DNA of 64,000 bases. Source: Suillus spraguei (taxonomy: Eukaryota; Basidiomycota; Agaricomycetes; Boletales; Suillaceae). The stretch spans positions 1-64,000 of the forward strand of contig JABCPU010000156.1 of NCBI GenBank assembly GCA_016800925.1, given 5' to 3'. Below, piece by piece: positions 10,999 to 22,106 of the stretch. Positions within the stretch are counted from its first letter, which is position 1. Every line of letters begins with the position of its first letter. The notes under the pieces were generated by a model. The model saw only the letters and a list, made by a program, of their open reading frames with translations, searched no databases and had not been told where the DNA came from. The position numbers and the translations under genes were made by a program.

Positions 10999-11317
10999 AG
11001 CTCCGGACCTTCGGACCCCTAGTCCTTCGGATCCATCCTATCCTATCCTCTGACATCTATGGATCATCTTTCCCTCCGGAGCTCTGCTCCTATCCTGCCC
11101 TGGACTTTGTCCAGCGGTCCATCCTTCATCCGTTCTACTTGGAACTTGTTCCAGTAGTGTTACCATTACTCCCTACCTTCCGGAAATAGTTCCGGCGCAT
11201 TCCCGCGCTCATCCGGAAGTCCATCGGAGCTCTGTCGAGCTATCCTGCCTTAGAGTTCATCCGGACTCCACCAGAACTCTCCCTTGGACTTCATCCGAAA
11301 TTAAGGGCACATACTCG

Positions 11318-11467
11318 GGTAAGGGGCACAGCGTACGAGCTGAGGCCAAGCCCCTTTGACTTACAACCCTTCGGTACAACCCCATGTAAGACCAGGACTT
11401 CTTGCTAGTCCCCGGTTTTGCATGGTCATAACAGTTATCTAGCGTGCCCGCTCCCTCCCCATTCATC
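11318..11467. other. Unassigned junction
   Basis: About 150 bp between the family D block and the integrase break. It translates to nothing integrase-like. It may be part of another LTR. Confidence 0.3.
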
Positions 11468-12872
11468 TCATAATCCCAGAAACAGTAGACCATTTTCGCA
11501 GTACCAATGATCAAAGAACAGGTTTGCGATCTCATGTACATTCATACTCATCTTGCATGGGACAAGTTGGACATCGGCACCAAGTCTATCTGTGATTGTC
11601 ATGATGCTGTCAAAGCCTCGTTTGGAAGGCAGAGGGTAAATGGAATCTATAGCAATGGAGTCGGCTCTGTTGTCCGGTACTGGCAGGGGATGAAGAGGGC
11701 CTGTTGGCTTCGTCGTTCGGCTTTTGTTGCATGCGCATTCAGGACATGATGGTATGTAGCTGTCTTCAAGGTCATGTCTCATATTTGGCCAGTAATATGA
11801 TTCTCTGATGCTGGCATAGGACTTGTCGATTCCAAAGTGACCTAATTGGTTGTGTGCAAGTCAGAAGATGGTTTCGCAGAGGTGAGTCACACAGGGGATG
11901 ACCAATCTATTGTTGAGGTATAATAGTCCATCGCGTCGCTATAGTCCTGGAAGGGAGTCTACCAGCTTTTCGAGTTTGGAGCACCATGGGTCCGTTGCTT
12001 AGCTGTTTTTGATGTTAGCCAGAAGGGATTTATCAGAAGTGATGGAGAGGACAAGCGTGATGGGCGAACAGTGCTGTTGGATGTTGTTGGGCATGTGAAT
12101 GGTTTGTTTTACATATAAGGGGCGTTGTCATCAGGTGGCAGTTGGGAGAGAGCATCGGTGACGCTGTTGTCTTCACCTTGTATGTATTTGATAGTGAAGT
12201 AGTACTGTCCAAAAAATTCCTGCCAACATGCTTGTCGTCGTGACAGTTCTTGTTGGGTGAGAAAGTTTTCTAAGGTGCGGTGGTCAGTATAAACAGTGAA
12301 TGGAGTCACTAGCAGTTCCATGTGCCATTTTTGATTGCTTGCACTATTGATAACAATTCCTTTTCGTGAACTGGATAATTGAGTTGCGCTGAATGTAGTT
12401 GCATTGAGTCAAATGCCACCAGTTGAGCTGTTTGTGGCGTTGTTCCAATGCTAAGCATTGCACCGATGCGCCAATCACTTGCGTCACAAGTCACAAAGAT
12501 TTTGTTTTCACTGAGATTGTCGTGGTCAATGGTCGTGAGGCAATCTTGGCTGATCACTAGCTGTTTGATAGTGTTGAAGGCTGTTTGATGTTCATTGTTC
12601 CAGCCAGGCCAGTTGTGCTTGCTTGCTTTTGTCATCAATGGTGTGAGAAGTCGAGTATGGTCAGCCAGGCTTGGCAAGAACTGATCGAGGTACCATATGA
12701 GACCTTAGAAGGAGCGCACATTGTTCGTCGATTTGGGTACTGGCCAGTCTAGTATGCACTTCACTTTCGAGGTGTCTGCCTCTATTCCTGAAGCTGATAT
12801 GCGGTGCCCAAGAAAATCAATTTCTGTACAAAAAAATGAGGTTTTCTTTGGTGATCAAAACAAGCATGCCTT

Positions 12873-13390
12873 TCATAACACATCCATGACAAGTTTTACG
12901 TTTTTGGTGTGTTCAGCAACAGTTTGAGACCATATGATGATGTCGTCCAAGTAAGTGTGACAGATTTTGCCAATAAGACCTCTGAGCGCAATGAACATAC
13001 ATCGCTGGTGAGTTGCTGGTGCATTTCGGCCACCATGTGGCATTACGGTCCACTCGTGCAGGCTTTTTGGAGTATCGATTGTGGTGTATTTGATATTGTC
13101 AGGGTGAATGCGTGTCTGAAAGAATGAATTCATCATGTCGATTTTACCAAATATCTTACCCTTTGCGCAGTCTCGTAGTATTTGGTCAATATGAGGCAAA
13201 GGGTGGTTGTCTGGAACAGTATTAGCATTGAGAGCTTGATAATCATTTACCCAATGTGGCAAAGCCATCAGATCTTTCTTTGGAATGAGGAAAGTGGGTG
13301 AGACGAAGGAGCTTGACGGAGGTCAAAGATGGCCAGCAGCAATATGTTGATTGAGTAGTGTGTCCCAGGCTTCTCTATATTTCTGTGGCA
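12873..13390 (-). pseudogene. Gypsy 1 reverse transcriptase domain
   Basis: Conserved RT blocks are visible: FLIPKKDL, WVNDYQALNANTVPDNHP, IFGKIDMMNSFFQTRIHPD, KYTTIDTP, NAPATHQRCM and the catalytic YLDDIIIWS, which keeps both aspartates. A TGA interrupts AAGHL..PPSSSF upstream. The first long open frame starts at MALPHW (13268). Confidence 0.9.
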
Positions 13391-13875
13391 TGTTATATCA
13401 TCGGCATTGTATTACTGTATTAGGGTCCTTCAATGTGATCTGATGCACAATATCTGTTGGTAGTTCGTTAATATACGGGATGTCATCTGGAAACCTATCA
13501 TTGTATTTTTGACACATCTCTGTGTCAAGTCACTCAAGATGTTCCTTATTAGCCTTGATAAAGGCCAAAGTGTCGATGCGTCATCATAACAGGCTGACGA
13601 CATTTGGGGATTCCATCATCACATTGGTATTGTTGATGTGATTCACGAGCACATTTTTTGAGTTCTTTTATGACATCTTTCCACAGTTTTGATATTTGAT
13701 GCTGTGTCAGGATATTCACTTTTACATGTTCTTTGTGTCATGGAGGATTAAGAAGATTATAATTTGATTCTTTCACGATACAGGTGCAGGAGTCATGATC
13801 TATAACAAGACAATTGTGTGATAAGAAAGGTCCTCCAAGGAGGAGTGGCACTGCAAGATTAGGCACAATGATCGC

Positions 13876-14258
13876 TGTAAAGATACAACCTAACCTGGGC
13901 TGTAGATAAACTACCTCCTAAGTTAGTATGTGTGGTCTTGCGCTCCGTCTAGTCTGCTTCACTTGCGAAACAAGAGTGTTTGACCCTAAAGGGGGATGCC
14001 TGTTAGTATGGTTAAGTTCGAGTCAAACCGATGTGCAAATGTAGCATCATAGTCAGCAGTAAGTTGCTGTGGTCAGCGATGATGCCGCCGGAACTAGCTT
14101 CATATGTAGCAGTGCTACCGTAGTTGAGTTAAAGTCAGTAACAGTAACGTCGAGCAAGCAATGGTGAGCGATAATATCTGCAGTAGCAGTAAGGTTGTGA
14201 GCGGGGCAAGGAAACAGTAAAGAAGGCCGCGGTACTTTCAGCGGTAAGGTTGTGCGGT
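13876..14258 (+). repeat. Family A LTR-like copy, 3'-truncated
   Basis: Starts TGTAAAGATACAACC at 13876 and follows the family through TTTCAGCGGTAAG (about 14245), then stops where Gypsy Gag sequence begins. It separates the protease tail from Gag of Gypsy 1. Confidence 0.85.
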
Positions 14259-14948
14259 TTCAAGAGGGGCTATGCACATGTCATCCTCAGAGTCTGATCC
14301 ATCTTCAAGGACCAAAGATGGCATCACTGCTCCTACAGGTCCTACAGTGACAATGGTCTTGGTTCTTGGTTTTGCAGTGACAGCGTCTGTTTCCATTAGG
14401 GTCTTGTATGAAGAGGCTTCTGGTGCACCGTCCATGCAGTCTTTGGACTGATGCGATACGTAGAACTTTCGACACTTGAAGCAGCCTTTGTGTTTTATCA
14501 ACAAGGCACGTTCAGCTTCTGTTAATGGACTTAAGTGTGCAGATGATGTGTATGTCTTGGCATATGATGGTTTGTTGAATGAAGACAAAGTGGTGTTGCA
14601 TTTTGAAGTCTTGTGTATCTCTTCAGCCATTTTTCTGTGAGAGGCGAGGTCCTCAAGATGTGCCTCATTGAGGAGTTTGATCGCTTCAATCTGATCTTTA
14701 AGTGAAAGGTTGTCAGCAAGCTTCGCTCTGAATACAGGAATCGAGAGTTCATTGCAGATGTGCGCTTCGAGTTGGTCATGAAGTTGAACTTCAGAGAGAT
14801 AAGCCAGGTTTCCATATAGCAAAGTGTTTTGGTTTTGGACGTCCAATGCCCACTCATAGAATGGGCAGCTTCCTTGACATGAACCTAAGACCTTTTTGTG
14901 TAGTTTGATGGTCCAGTGGCTTTCGAGTCAAGCATTCCTGAAAACTGT
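14238..14948 (-). pseudogene. Gypsy 1 Gag, C-terminal part
   Basis: The frame includes NTLLYGNLAYLSEVQLHDQL, AHICNELSIPVFRAKLADNL and a CCHC-like knuckle CFKCRKFYVSHQSKDC, the RNA-binding part of Gag. Upstream text (HKKVLGSCQGSCPFYEWALD) runs to 14948, where a family A unit interrupts it; the N-terminal part resumes at 16515. Confidence 0.85.
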
Positions 14949-16514
14949 TGTAAAAATACAACCTAGTTTGGGCTGTAGATAAACCACTGCCTAAACTAGT
15001 ATGTTAGTCTTGCGCTCCATCTAGTCTGCTTCACTTGTAAGAACAAGAGCATTCGACCCTAAAGGGGGATGCCTATTCAGTATGGTCAAGTTCGAGTTTA
15101 ACTTATTTGCAAAACAAGTGTCCAAGTCAGCGGTAAGTTGCCACGGTCAGCGATAATACCGCCGGAACTAGCGTCGTGTGTAGCGGTGCTACCATCGTCG
15201 AGATAAAGTCAGTAACAGTTGCGTCTAGCGAGCGATGTCGAGCGGTGGTCTCAGCGGTAGTGGTAAGGTTGCGAGCGGTGCAAAGAAACAGTAAAGAAGT
15301 CTGCGGTACTTTCAGCGGTAAAGTAGTGGAGCGTGAGAAGTTCAGTCAAAAGTAACAATCAAAAGTCCAGCGGTATGCCGGCGGTAACAGAGAACGAGTG
15401 TGATGTATTAATGAGCGATAAGGGAACTTTTAAGACTATGTCCACTACTGGGTTGATCCAGAGCCAGACAATAATCCTGACCTATAGTACATGCAATGGT
15501 ATAAAATCAGGTACTGTATCGTGTGGGGTACGCCATGCTTATATCCTAATTTGTATGTACTCGGAATACTCTAGGCGAGATCAGTAGCGCTGGAGTGTAG
15601 TAACCGCCGTAAGTAAACATAGTGCGAGGCGCTGCGGTGTAATGAACATATTGGCGCTGGGCTTAAAACCCCATATTTTGACACTCGTCTCACATCTACA
15701 GGAGTTACCACTAGTCCATGGCCTTCTTACCCCTTTAGCAGTAACTGGCGGCATCCCACACTTACCGCACACTATACCGACTGCCGCACCACGTTCCATG
15801 AACTGATGTCCTTCCATGTCCTTGCCACGTCCGCATAGCTCCATTTGGTGCGTAGTTTGTTTCCTGTTCGTTATCACTGATTCCACGGCAAGCATTATTA
15901 CATGTTGCTTCGTGCCGCAGCGCCTCGCGCTATGTTTACTTATGGCAGTTACTACACTCCAGCGCTACTGACATCACTCGCTAGACGCAACTGTTACTGA
16001 CCTTATCTCGACGACGGTAGCACCGCAGTGCATGAAGCTAGTTCTGGCAGTATCATCGCTGACCGCGGCAACTTACCGCTGACTCAGACGCTTGTTTCGC
16101 AAATAAGTTAGACTCAAACTTGACCATACTAAATAGGCATCCCCCTTTAGGGTCGAACGCTCTTGTTCTTACAAGTGAAGCAGACTAGACAGAGTGCAAG
16201 ACTAACATACTAGTTTAGGCAGTGGTTTATCTACAGCCCAAGCTAGGTTGTATCTTTACAGCGGCACGAGGCAACATGTAATAACGCTTGCCGTGGAATC
16301 AGTGATAACGAACAGGAAACAAACTATGCACCAAATGGAGCTATGCAGACGCGGCAAGGACATGGAAAGACATCGGTTCGTGGAACAAGGTGCGGCAGTC
16401 AGTATGGTGTGCAGTAAGCGTGGGATGCCGCCGGTACTGCTAAATGGGGTAAGACGGCCATGGACAAGTGTCAAAATATGGGGTTTTAAGCCCAGCGCCA
16501 ATATGTTCGTTACA
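14949..16514 (+). repeat. Family A unit, interrupted by another family A unit
   Basis: Starts TGTAAAAATACAACC and ends GCCAATATGTTCGTTACA. Without the inverted copy at 15638-16260 and one GCGG it is about 940 bp, full length. It carries TATAAAAT near 15501. It lies inside Gag of Gypsy 1. Its own flanks (ACTGT and CCATC) show no TSD. Confidence 0.93.
15638..16260 (-). repeat. Nested, internally deleted family A unit, TSD GCGG
   Basis: An inverted family A copy starting TGTAATGAACATATTGG and ending GTATCTTTACA. It is flanked by GCGG (15634-15637 and 16261-16264). It is 623 bp because about 320 internal bp are missing: GCGCTACTGA joins directly to CATCACTCGCTAGACGC. Confidence 0.93.
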
Positions 16515-16815
16515 CCATCATGTATTGTGTGAAGGTCCTGGCGTTAAGTGTAGCTCGCTGTGTCTTATACCATGTGTGAAGGCGGGGATCTAACATTCCA
16601 GATGCTACCATCTTTACTTGATCAGCCTCTTCCACCAACTTGTGTAGAAAATACATCTTGCAAGCACTTTCCCAGTCATGGGCAACTTGCAGCATGATTT
16701 TGCCTGCAGTGAGTTTGGGTGGTTTATTTGGAGCTGTCTGATCCACTGTGGCTGATTTCGTCATAGTGCAGGAGCAAATGGAGGTTATATGCACATTTTT
16801 GGAGTCTGACTCCAA

Positions 16816-17298
16816 TGAAGAATCACTGTATGTTCTTGTGGATGTGGTATGTGTATTATGAGTGATGTTGGATGGAATTGAGGTTAAGGTTGATATTGGT
16901 TTGGGAGGGGACTGTCATATTTGGTTCCTTGCACGCTGACGCATAGTCAAGGAAGTAGGGACAGCGGGTTTTCTTTGTATGGAAGACAGTTTGACGGGTC
17001 TGGTAGCATGTGGGTAGCCCGGCAGTTTGAAAGATAGTCATTTGGTTTAAACAACACAAGTTCTGTTTCTGTTAAAAAAAAGTGAAACCCCATCCAGGGA
17101 GAGACAAGGAACACTAAACAGATCAAACAAGGTAACAGGACAAAACTGTGGATTCTTAGTGCATTGTACTAATAAGTAGGTGATGGTAGGTCGGAGACCC
17201 GAGTTCCCTTGAACTCATACAAGGTTCGTGGAATATAAGGGGATATGTCACATGATGTATGATAATGTAAGCAAGTCGTAAGCAGTCAGCTTACAGAG
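16816..17298. other. Leader-like region upstream of Gypsy 1 Gag; no gene
   Basis: On the minus strand this precedes the Gag N-terminus and probably holds the former untranslated leader of Gypsy 1. No primer-binding site or LTR edge could be defined. Confidence 0.35.
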
Positions 17299-17830
17299 TG
17301 TTAGATTCCGCATCCAAGAGCCCCTATCTGGAAGAAGATAGAGATATCCAGAAATGATATCCGGAAGTATTTTAGGTCATGTGACCTGTCATCCAGATTA
17401 GGTTACTCCTCTTAAATCACTGGACTTCCTGTCAAGTAGCAGAGCAGACTAATACTCATCCATAGAAATGATAGCATAGCGTACAGCTACTTACTCCACA
17501 CTCTGTCATATCATTGGAGATGATGATGAAGATACTCCATACATATTTAGTATAAGAACAACATGTAAAACTACAAGTTAAAGGGTAGAAATAAGAAATC
17601 TATTCTGTACTGAAGTTACTCTACTCCTATAAACCAGATTTCCAATTCTTTCTGGTTCCTAACTTAGTCCACTCTTCCAGAACCCCTATTTGTGGAATAC
17701 CTTCAGAAAACATCTTGGAAACCTCCTATGAAAATCCTTCAGATTCCCTTTGGAAACTTCATTGGAAACTCATCTGGAAGCTCCAGATTCTTTTCCCCCT
17801 ATACTCCAGCAATAACTTTATCAGAGAGCT
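17299..17830 (+). repeat. Copia-type LTR (same family as 1-78)
   Basis: Begins TGTTAGATTCCGCATCC and shares about 75 bp with the inverse of positions 1-78. The 3' end is uncertain. The last part repeats TGGAAAC and CTGGAAG-like words (about 17718-17790). Confidence 0.5.
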
Positions 17831-18046
17831 CCACTACGCCATTCCCAACACCATGAATGCCATGCACAAATGCCCAGTGCACATCAGCAACTGCCGACAT
17901 GGCTCAGACAAGTATGGGATGACAGACAGGAGCAGAGAACAAGTATACAAGGTTGACCATCACTGGGACGAGTTGTTGGACATTGCCAGAAATAGTAATA
18001 TGGCTGAGCATCGCAGGGATGAGCTTTCAGACAGGCTTGGTCTCAG
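17831..18046 (+). other. Unknown short open frame cut by an LTR
   Basis: The frame reads SNCRHGSDKYGMTDRSRE, then HHWDELLDIARNSNMAEHRR, and is interrupted at 18046 by a family A unit. It looks coding by composition but I recognise no family. It could be the start of a copia Gag following the LTR-like block. Confidence 0.3.
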
Positions 18047-18992
18047 TGTAACAAACATATTGGCACTGTCCTTAAAACCCTATCTTTTAGCACACATCTC
18101 ATGTCTATGGGTATCTCCACTTGTTCATGGTCGTCTTACTCCTTTAGCATATGCCAGCGGCATCACATGCTTACCGCACACTGTACTGATTGCCACACCA
18201 TGTTCCACGAACTGGTGTCCTTCCATGTCCTTGCCTTGTCTGCATAGCTCCATTTGGTGCATAGTTTGTACATGACCACTTATCACTGATTCTACGGCAA
18301 GTCTTATTACATGTTGCCTCGCCTGCAGCTGCCTCATGCTATGTTTACATATTGGTGGTTACTTCATTCGAGCACTACTGATTTCGCATAACACATCCGG
18401 AGTACATATGAAATAGGATATAAGCACCACATAGCCCGCACAATACAGTACCTCATTTTTCACCATACTATAGGTCAGGATTAGAGTCTAGCTCTGGATT
18501 CACCCAGTAGTGGACTTAGTCTTTAAAGTTCCTTATCACTTGTGAATTGATATCACTCATTCGCCATTACCACTGGACTTTTTGACTCCTATTTTGACTT
18601 CGCTTCACGCTCACCACTGCTTTACCACTGAAAGTACTGCGTCTTTCTTTATTGTTTCTTCTGCACCGCTCGCACCTTACCGCTACTGCTGACATTACTG
18701 CTCACTATTACTCACTCTATGCTACATTTTCAGGCATTGTTTCAGTCATGCTAGTACCACTACTTATGATGCTAGTTCCAGCGGCACCATCACTAACCGC
18801 GGCAACTTACCACTGACTGCAGCATCATATTGGCACATTGGTTTGACAGTAACTTGACTATACTAACAGGTATCCCCCTTTGGGGTCGAACACTCTTGCT
18901 TAGCAAGTGGAGCAGACTAGACAGAGCACAAGACTCACATACTAGCTTAGGAGGTAGTTTATCTATGGCCCAGGCTAGGTTGTATCTTTATA
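18047..18992 (-). repeat. Full-length family A unit, TSD TCAG
   Basis: A 946-bp inverted copy running from TGTAACAAACATATTGG to GTTGTATCTTTATA (terminal CA mutated to TA). Flanking TCAG occurs at 18043-18046 and 18993-18996. This is the clearest complete copy and fixes the length of the family. Confidence 0.95.
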
Positions 18993-19145
18993 TCAGCACA
19001 AGTATTGACTTGCAACGAAGATGATGACTGGGCCATGACATGCTGCCACTTGCAACTAAAGCATGAGTAGGAACTGAGAGAAGGATTTCTGCAATCAATG
19101 TTAAATTTAGACATTTTGATGTGACAATATAGTGTAAAAACCAGT

Positions 19146-19620
19146 TGTTACAATCGTACATGCCCCTATTCATTTCTCTTTGCTTCTTTACTTGTACATC
19201 ATATCGCATGACTCTGATTCATATGCTCAACGAATCTGTACTATAGTTGCCTTCCTTATTTGGATACGCACTTACTTTCCCACACCTCTCTTGGTCCGTG
19301 TGCACATATCGGTCTATTTAAGCACGTTGTACTTGTAGTAGATTCTTTACTTTAATCTTACTGGGTTTTACCTGGAACTTCCTTCGCTTAGGTCTCCAAC
19401 CTAAGTCATCTTGAATCGTCTCTAAGTCTAAGCACTCCTTAGCCTTAGTCTCTATTCTCGTAGAACCTCTTAGACTTATCTTAGAGGTCAAACCCTTGAT
19501 CGTACTCGGAACGCGTTCCTTGTACTTTCACCTTGTCCTCCTTTGGACATTGTAAGAACTTCCCAGCAGACCGTCTGTGTCTTTTCACTGTCGCTGGTGA
19601 CACCACCCCAGTTCGTAACA
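19146..19620 (+). repeat. Family B solo LTR, TSD CCAGT
   Basis: A 475-bp unit from TGTTACAATCGTACATGCCCC to CCCCAGTTCGTAACA, flanked by perfect CCAGT (19141-19145 and 19621-19625). TCTATTTAAGCACG (about 19313) resembles a TATA region, and the segment after it contains the short inverted words CTTAGGTCTCC and CCTAAG. Confidence 0.95.
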
Positions 19621-19680
19621 CCAGTAAGGCTCCGGCTGTGAGTTTTGTAGGGTGTGCAACCTGCTAAAATAAGAGTGCGC

Positions 19681-20628
19681 CATAAAGATACAACCTAACC
19701 TGGGCTGTAGATAAACTACTTCCTAAGTTAGTATGTGTGGTCTTGCACTCCATCTAGTCTGCTTCACTTGTTGAACAAGAGCATTCGACCCTAAAGGGGG
19801 ATGTTTGTTAGTATAGTCAAGTTCAAGTCAAACCAATGTGTGAATATGATGTCATAGTCAGTGGTAAGCTGCCACAGCTAGCGAAGATGCTGCTGGAACT
19901 AGCGTGGTAAGTAGCAGTACTAGCACGGTTGAAACAATGCCTGTAAATGTAGCGTTGAGCAAGCGATAATGTCTGCGGTAGCGGTAAGATGCGAGTGGTG
20001 CAAAGAAACAGTAAAGAAATCTGCAGTACTTTCCAGCGGTAAAGTAGCAGTGAGTGTGAAGTCCAGTCAAAATAGGGGTCAAGAATCTATTGGTATGCCA
20101 GCAGTAACAGTGAATGAGCGATATTGATTTACAAGCAGTAAAGAACTTTTAAAGACTATGCCTACTACTGGGTAGATCCAGAGCTAGACACTAATCCTGA
20201 CCTATAGTACGGTGAAAATGAGGTACTGTATTGTGTGGGGTACATGGTGCTTATATCCTAAATCGTATGTACTCAGGATGCATTAGGGGAAATCAGTAGC
20301 ACTCAAGTACAGTAACCGCTGTATGTAAACATAGCGCGAGGTGGCTGCAGCATGAGGCAACATGTAATAAGACTTGCCGTGGACTCAGTGATAACAAACA
20401 TAAAACAAACTATGCACCAAATGGAGCTATGCAGATGAGGCAAGGACATGGAAGGACATCAGTATGTGGAATGTGGTGCGGCAATCAGTATGGTGTGCGG
20501 TAAGAGTGAGATGCCACCGGTATGCACTAAAGGAGTAAGACGGCCTTTGGACAAGTGGAAACTCCTATAGACGTGAGATGAGTGCTAACAGATAGGGTTT
20601 TGAGGCCAGTGCCAATATGTTTGTTACA
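19681..20628 (+). repeat. Full-length family A unit
   Basis: A 948-bp copy beginning CATAAAGATACAACC (TG changed to CA) and ending GCCAATATGTTTGTTACA. The flanks do not give a clean 4-bp duplication (GCGC versus GTGT), so one or both flanks have changed. Confidence 0.9.
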
Positions 20629-21199
20629 GTGTTGAATAGTTAGATGAATCATTAGCAATAGTTATGCGATAATGAAAGTTATAATTCTGTGACCAAAGAT
20701 GATGAGACTGATACTGATAATAACAAGAGACGAGACTGCACTGTGAGACTGATCTGATTGCTGTTGAAATGAGTGTACATGAGCTATTTTATACTGTGAA
20801 ACACTAAGGGTCCTCAGGTATGGAAAGGCCGAACAATTAGGTGAAAATGGCTGCAGAAGGATGTGGTGTTGAGCCTGACAGGGTAGAGTAGAGAGCAAGG
20901 AAAGAGAGTACGAGAATTGAGTGAGTGGCACTATGAAGGGGTATGGTATTTGACAGAGTTAACAAGAGTTTTGCTTTTTTTTTGACAGGGTAGCGGAGAG
21001 GGACTAAGGGCCAATATATGAGGAAGAGATGATGGCAAATGACAATGGAGTTGAGCTGAGGTGGTGGTTGTTGATGGTGGTCAAGGTAAGCATTACTTTG
21101 GCTATTTCTGGATGCAGGTGATTAGTAATCACTACAATAGACACCTAGTAAATACTTACATATTTTTCAAAAAAGTGTGAAGCCTACAAAAAAGAGGTT
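20629..21199. other. No gene seen
   Basis: Low-information sequence with many TGAGACTGA-like words and a short T run at 20977. No coding or repeat assignment. Confidence 0.35.
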
Positions 21200-21319
21200 C
21201 AAATGGGTTTGAACCTATTCACTACCAGCCTGAACCCTGAACCTTGGACTGGACCATGTGTCCAGTTTGAAAAGGTTCAGGTTTGAACTAAGGTTCAGAA
21301 CCAGACTGCAGCAGCACTA
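21200..21319 (-). repeat. Degenerate hAT terminus
   Basis: Read on the minus strand it starts TAGTGCTGCTGCAGTCTGG and continues TTCAAACCTGAACCTT. It aligns with the left end of the hAT element at 40677 (TAGTGATGCGGAAGTCCGG, then TTCAAACCTGAACCTT). The partner end is not visible. Confidence 0.55.
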
Positions 21320-21534
21320 GATGAGAGTCAATGAATAAATAAACTGTCATCCAGTCAGAGAGTGTGAGATTTTTATGAGATGAAAGTGAACTGTCAAGTG
21401 AAAGAGCTGAAGTTTGAGGAGTGTCCTTTGTGATAATTTTCCACTATTTCACAGGTCAGTTGTATGCTGCAGGCTTATCATGGGGTTTACGCTTCAAGTT
21501 TAGCGACATTTTTGTGTATGATAGTTCAAAGAAA

Positions 21535-21820
21535 CAAGTTGAGCAAGCAATAGCGAGTGGTGATGTCAGCAGTAGCGGTAAGGTGCAAGTGGTGCAGAAG
21601 AAACAATGAAGAGAACCGCAGCACTTTCAGTGGTAAAGCAGTGGTGTGCATGAAGTCAAGTCAAAATAGGAGTCAAAAGTCCAGCGGTAATGGTGAATGA
21701 GCAATATCAATTTAATGAGCAATAAGGAAACTAAAGAGTAAGTCTACTACTGGGTGGTTCTAGAGCTAGACACTAATCCTGACCTATAGTATGGTGAAAA
21801 TAAGGTACTGTACTGTGTGG
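21535..21820 (+). repeat. Family A internal fragment
   Basis: Follows family A from the AAGCAATAGCGAGTGG region to GGTACTGTACTGTGTGG in plus orientation, and is cut on the right by an inverted copy. Confidence 0.8.
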
Positions 21821-22106
21821 TGTAACGAACATATTGGCGCTGGCCTCAAAACCCTATTTTTTAGCACTCGTCTCATGTCTATAGGAGTTACCACTTGTCC
21901 ATGGCCATCTTGCCCCTTTAGCATTGCTGGCGGCATCCCATGCTTACCACACACCATCCTGACTGCCGCACCATGTTCTACGTACCGATGTCCTTCCATG
22001 TCCTTGCTGTGTCCACATAGCTCCATTTGGTGTGTAGTTTGTTTTATGTTTGTTATCACTGATTCCACGGCAAGTCTTATTACATGTCGCCTCGTGCCAC
22101 AGCTGC
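21821..22106 (-). repeat. Family A fragment, inverted
   Basis: Begins TGTAACGAACATATTGGCGC and is well preserved to CACAGCTGCCTT, where it abuts a Gypsy Pol fragment. It probably inserted into the neighbouring plus-oriented copy before the right part was lost. Confidence 0.85.

Larger units (their letters stand above)
9978..11317 (+). repeat. Family D LTR-like block with tandem arrays
   Basis: A TCCGGA/CTCCG-rich block starting near TGTCATATAC and ending TTAAGGGCACATACTC. It resembles the 35022-35751 block in reverse: both contain CAGTATATAAA, a TGTCATATAC word and a terminal AAGGG(G/C)CA..ACTC. The TATA-like TATATAAAC (10425-10433) suggests a plus-strand promoter. Internal tandem arrays have lengthened it. 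No TSD is visible. Confidence 0.55.
11468..16815 (-). pseudogene. Gypsy retrotransposon 1, broken by nested inserts
   Basis: Reading right to left: Gag N-terminal part (16815-16515, PPKLTAGKIMLQVAHDWE); Gag C-terminal part with zinc knuckle CFKCRKFYVSHQSKDC (14948-14238); aspartic protease tail (about 13870-13740, AVPLLLGGPFLSHNCLVIDH); reverse transcriptase from about 13390 (FLIPKKDL) through DYQALNANTVPDNHPLP and YLDDIIIWS; RNase H (12677-12109, TPLMTKASK, FVTCDASDWRIGAMLS, VYTDHRTLENFL); and integrase core (11782-11468, IDSIYPLPSKRGFDSIMTITDRLG). There are stops and frame changes between domains, and integrase ends abruptly after its first third. Two family A insertions split Gag and the Gag-protease junction. 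No LTR pair could be assigned. Confidence 0.92.

Noticed and set aside
14238..16514. Family A copies at 13876 and 14949 as paired LTRs of one element
   Set aside because: They have the same orientation but the DNA between them is Gag of an oppositely oriented Gypsy whose other parts lie outside the pair.
16248..16532. Protein-coding ORFs in family A ends (LCRRGKDM-type)
   Set aside because: The same peptide recurs in every copy because it is repeat sequence; frames differ between copies and contain stops.
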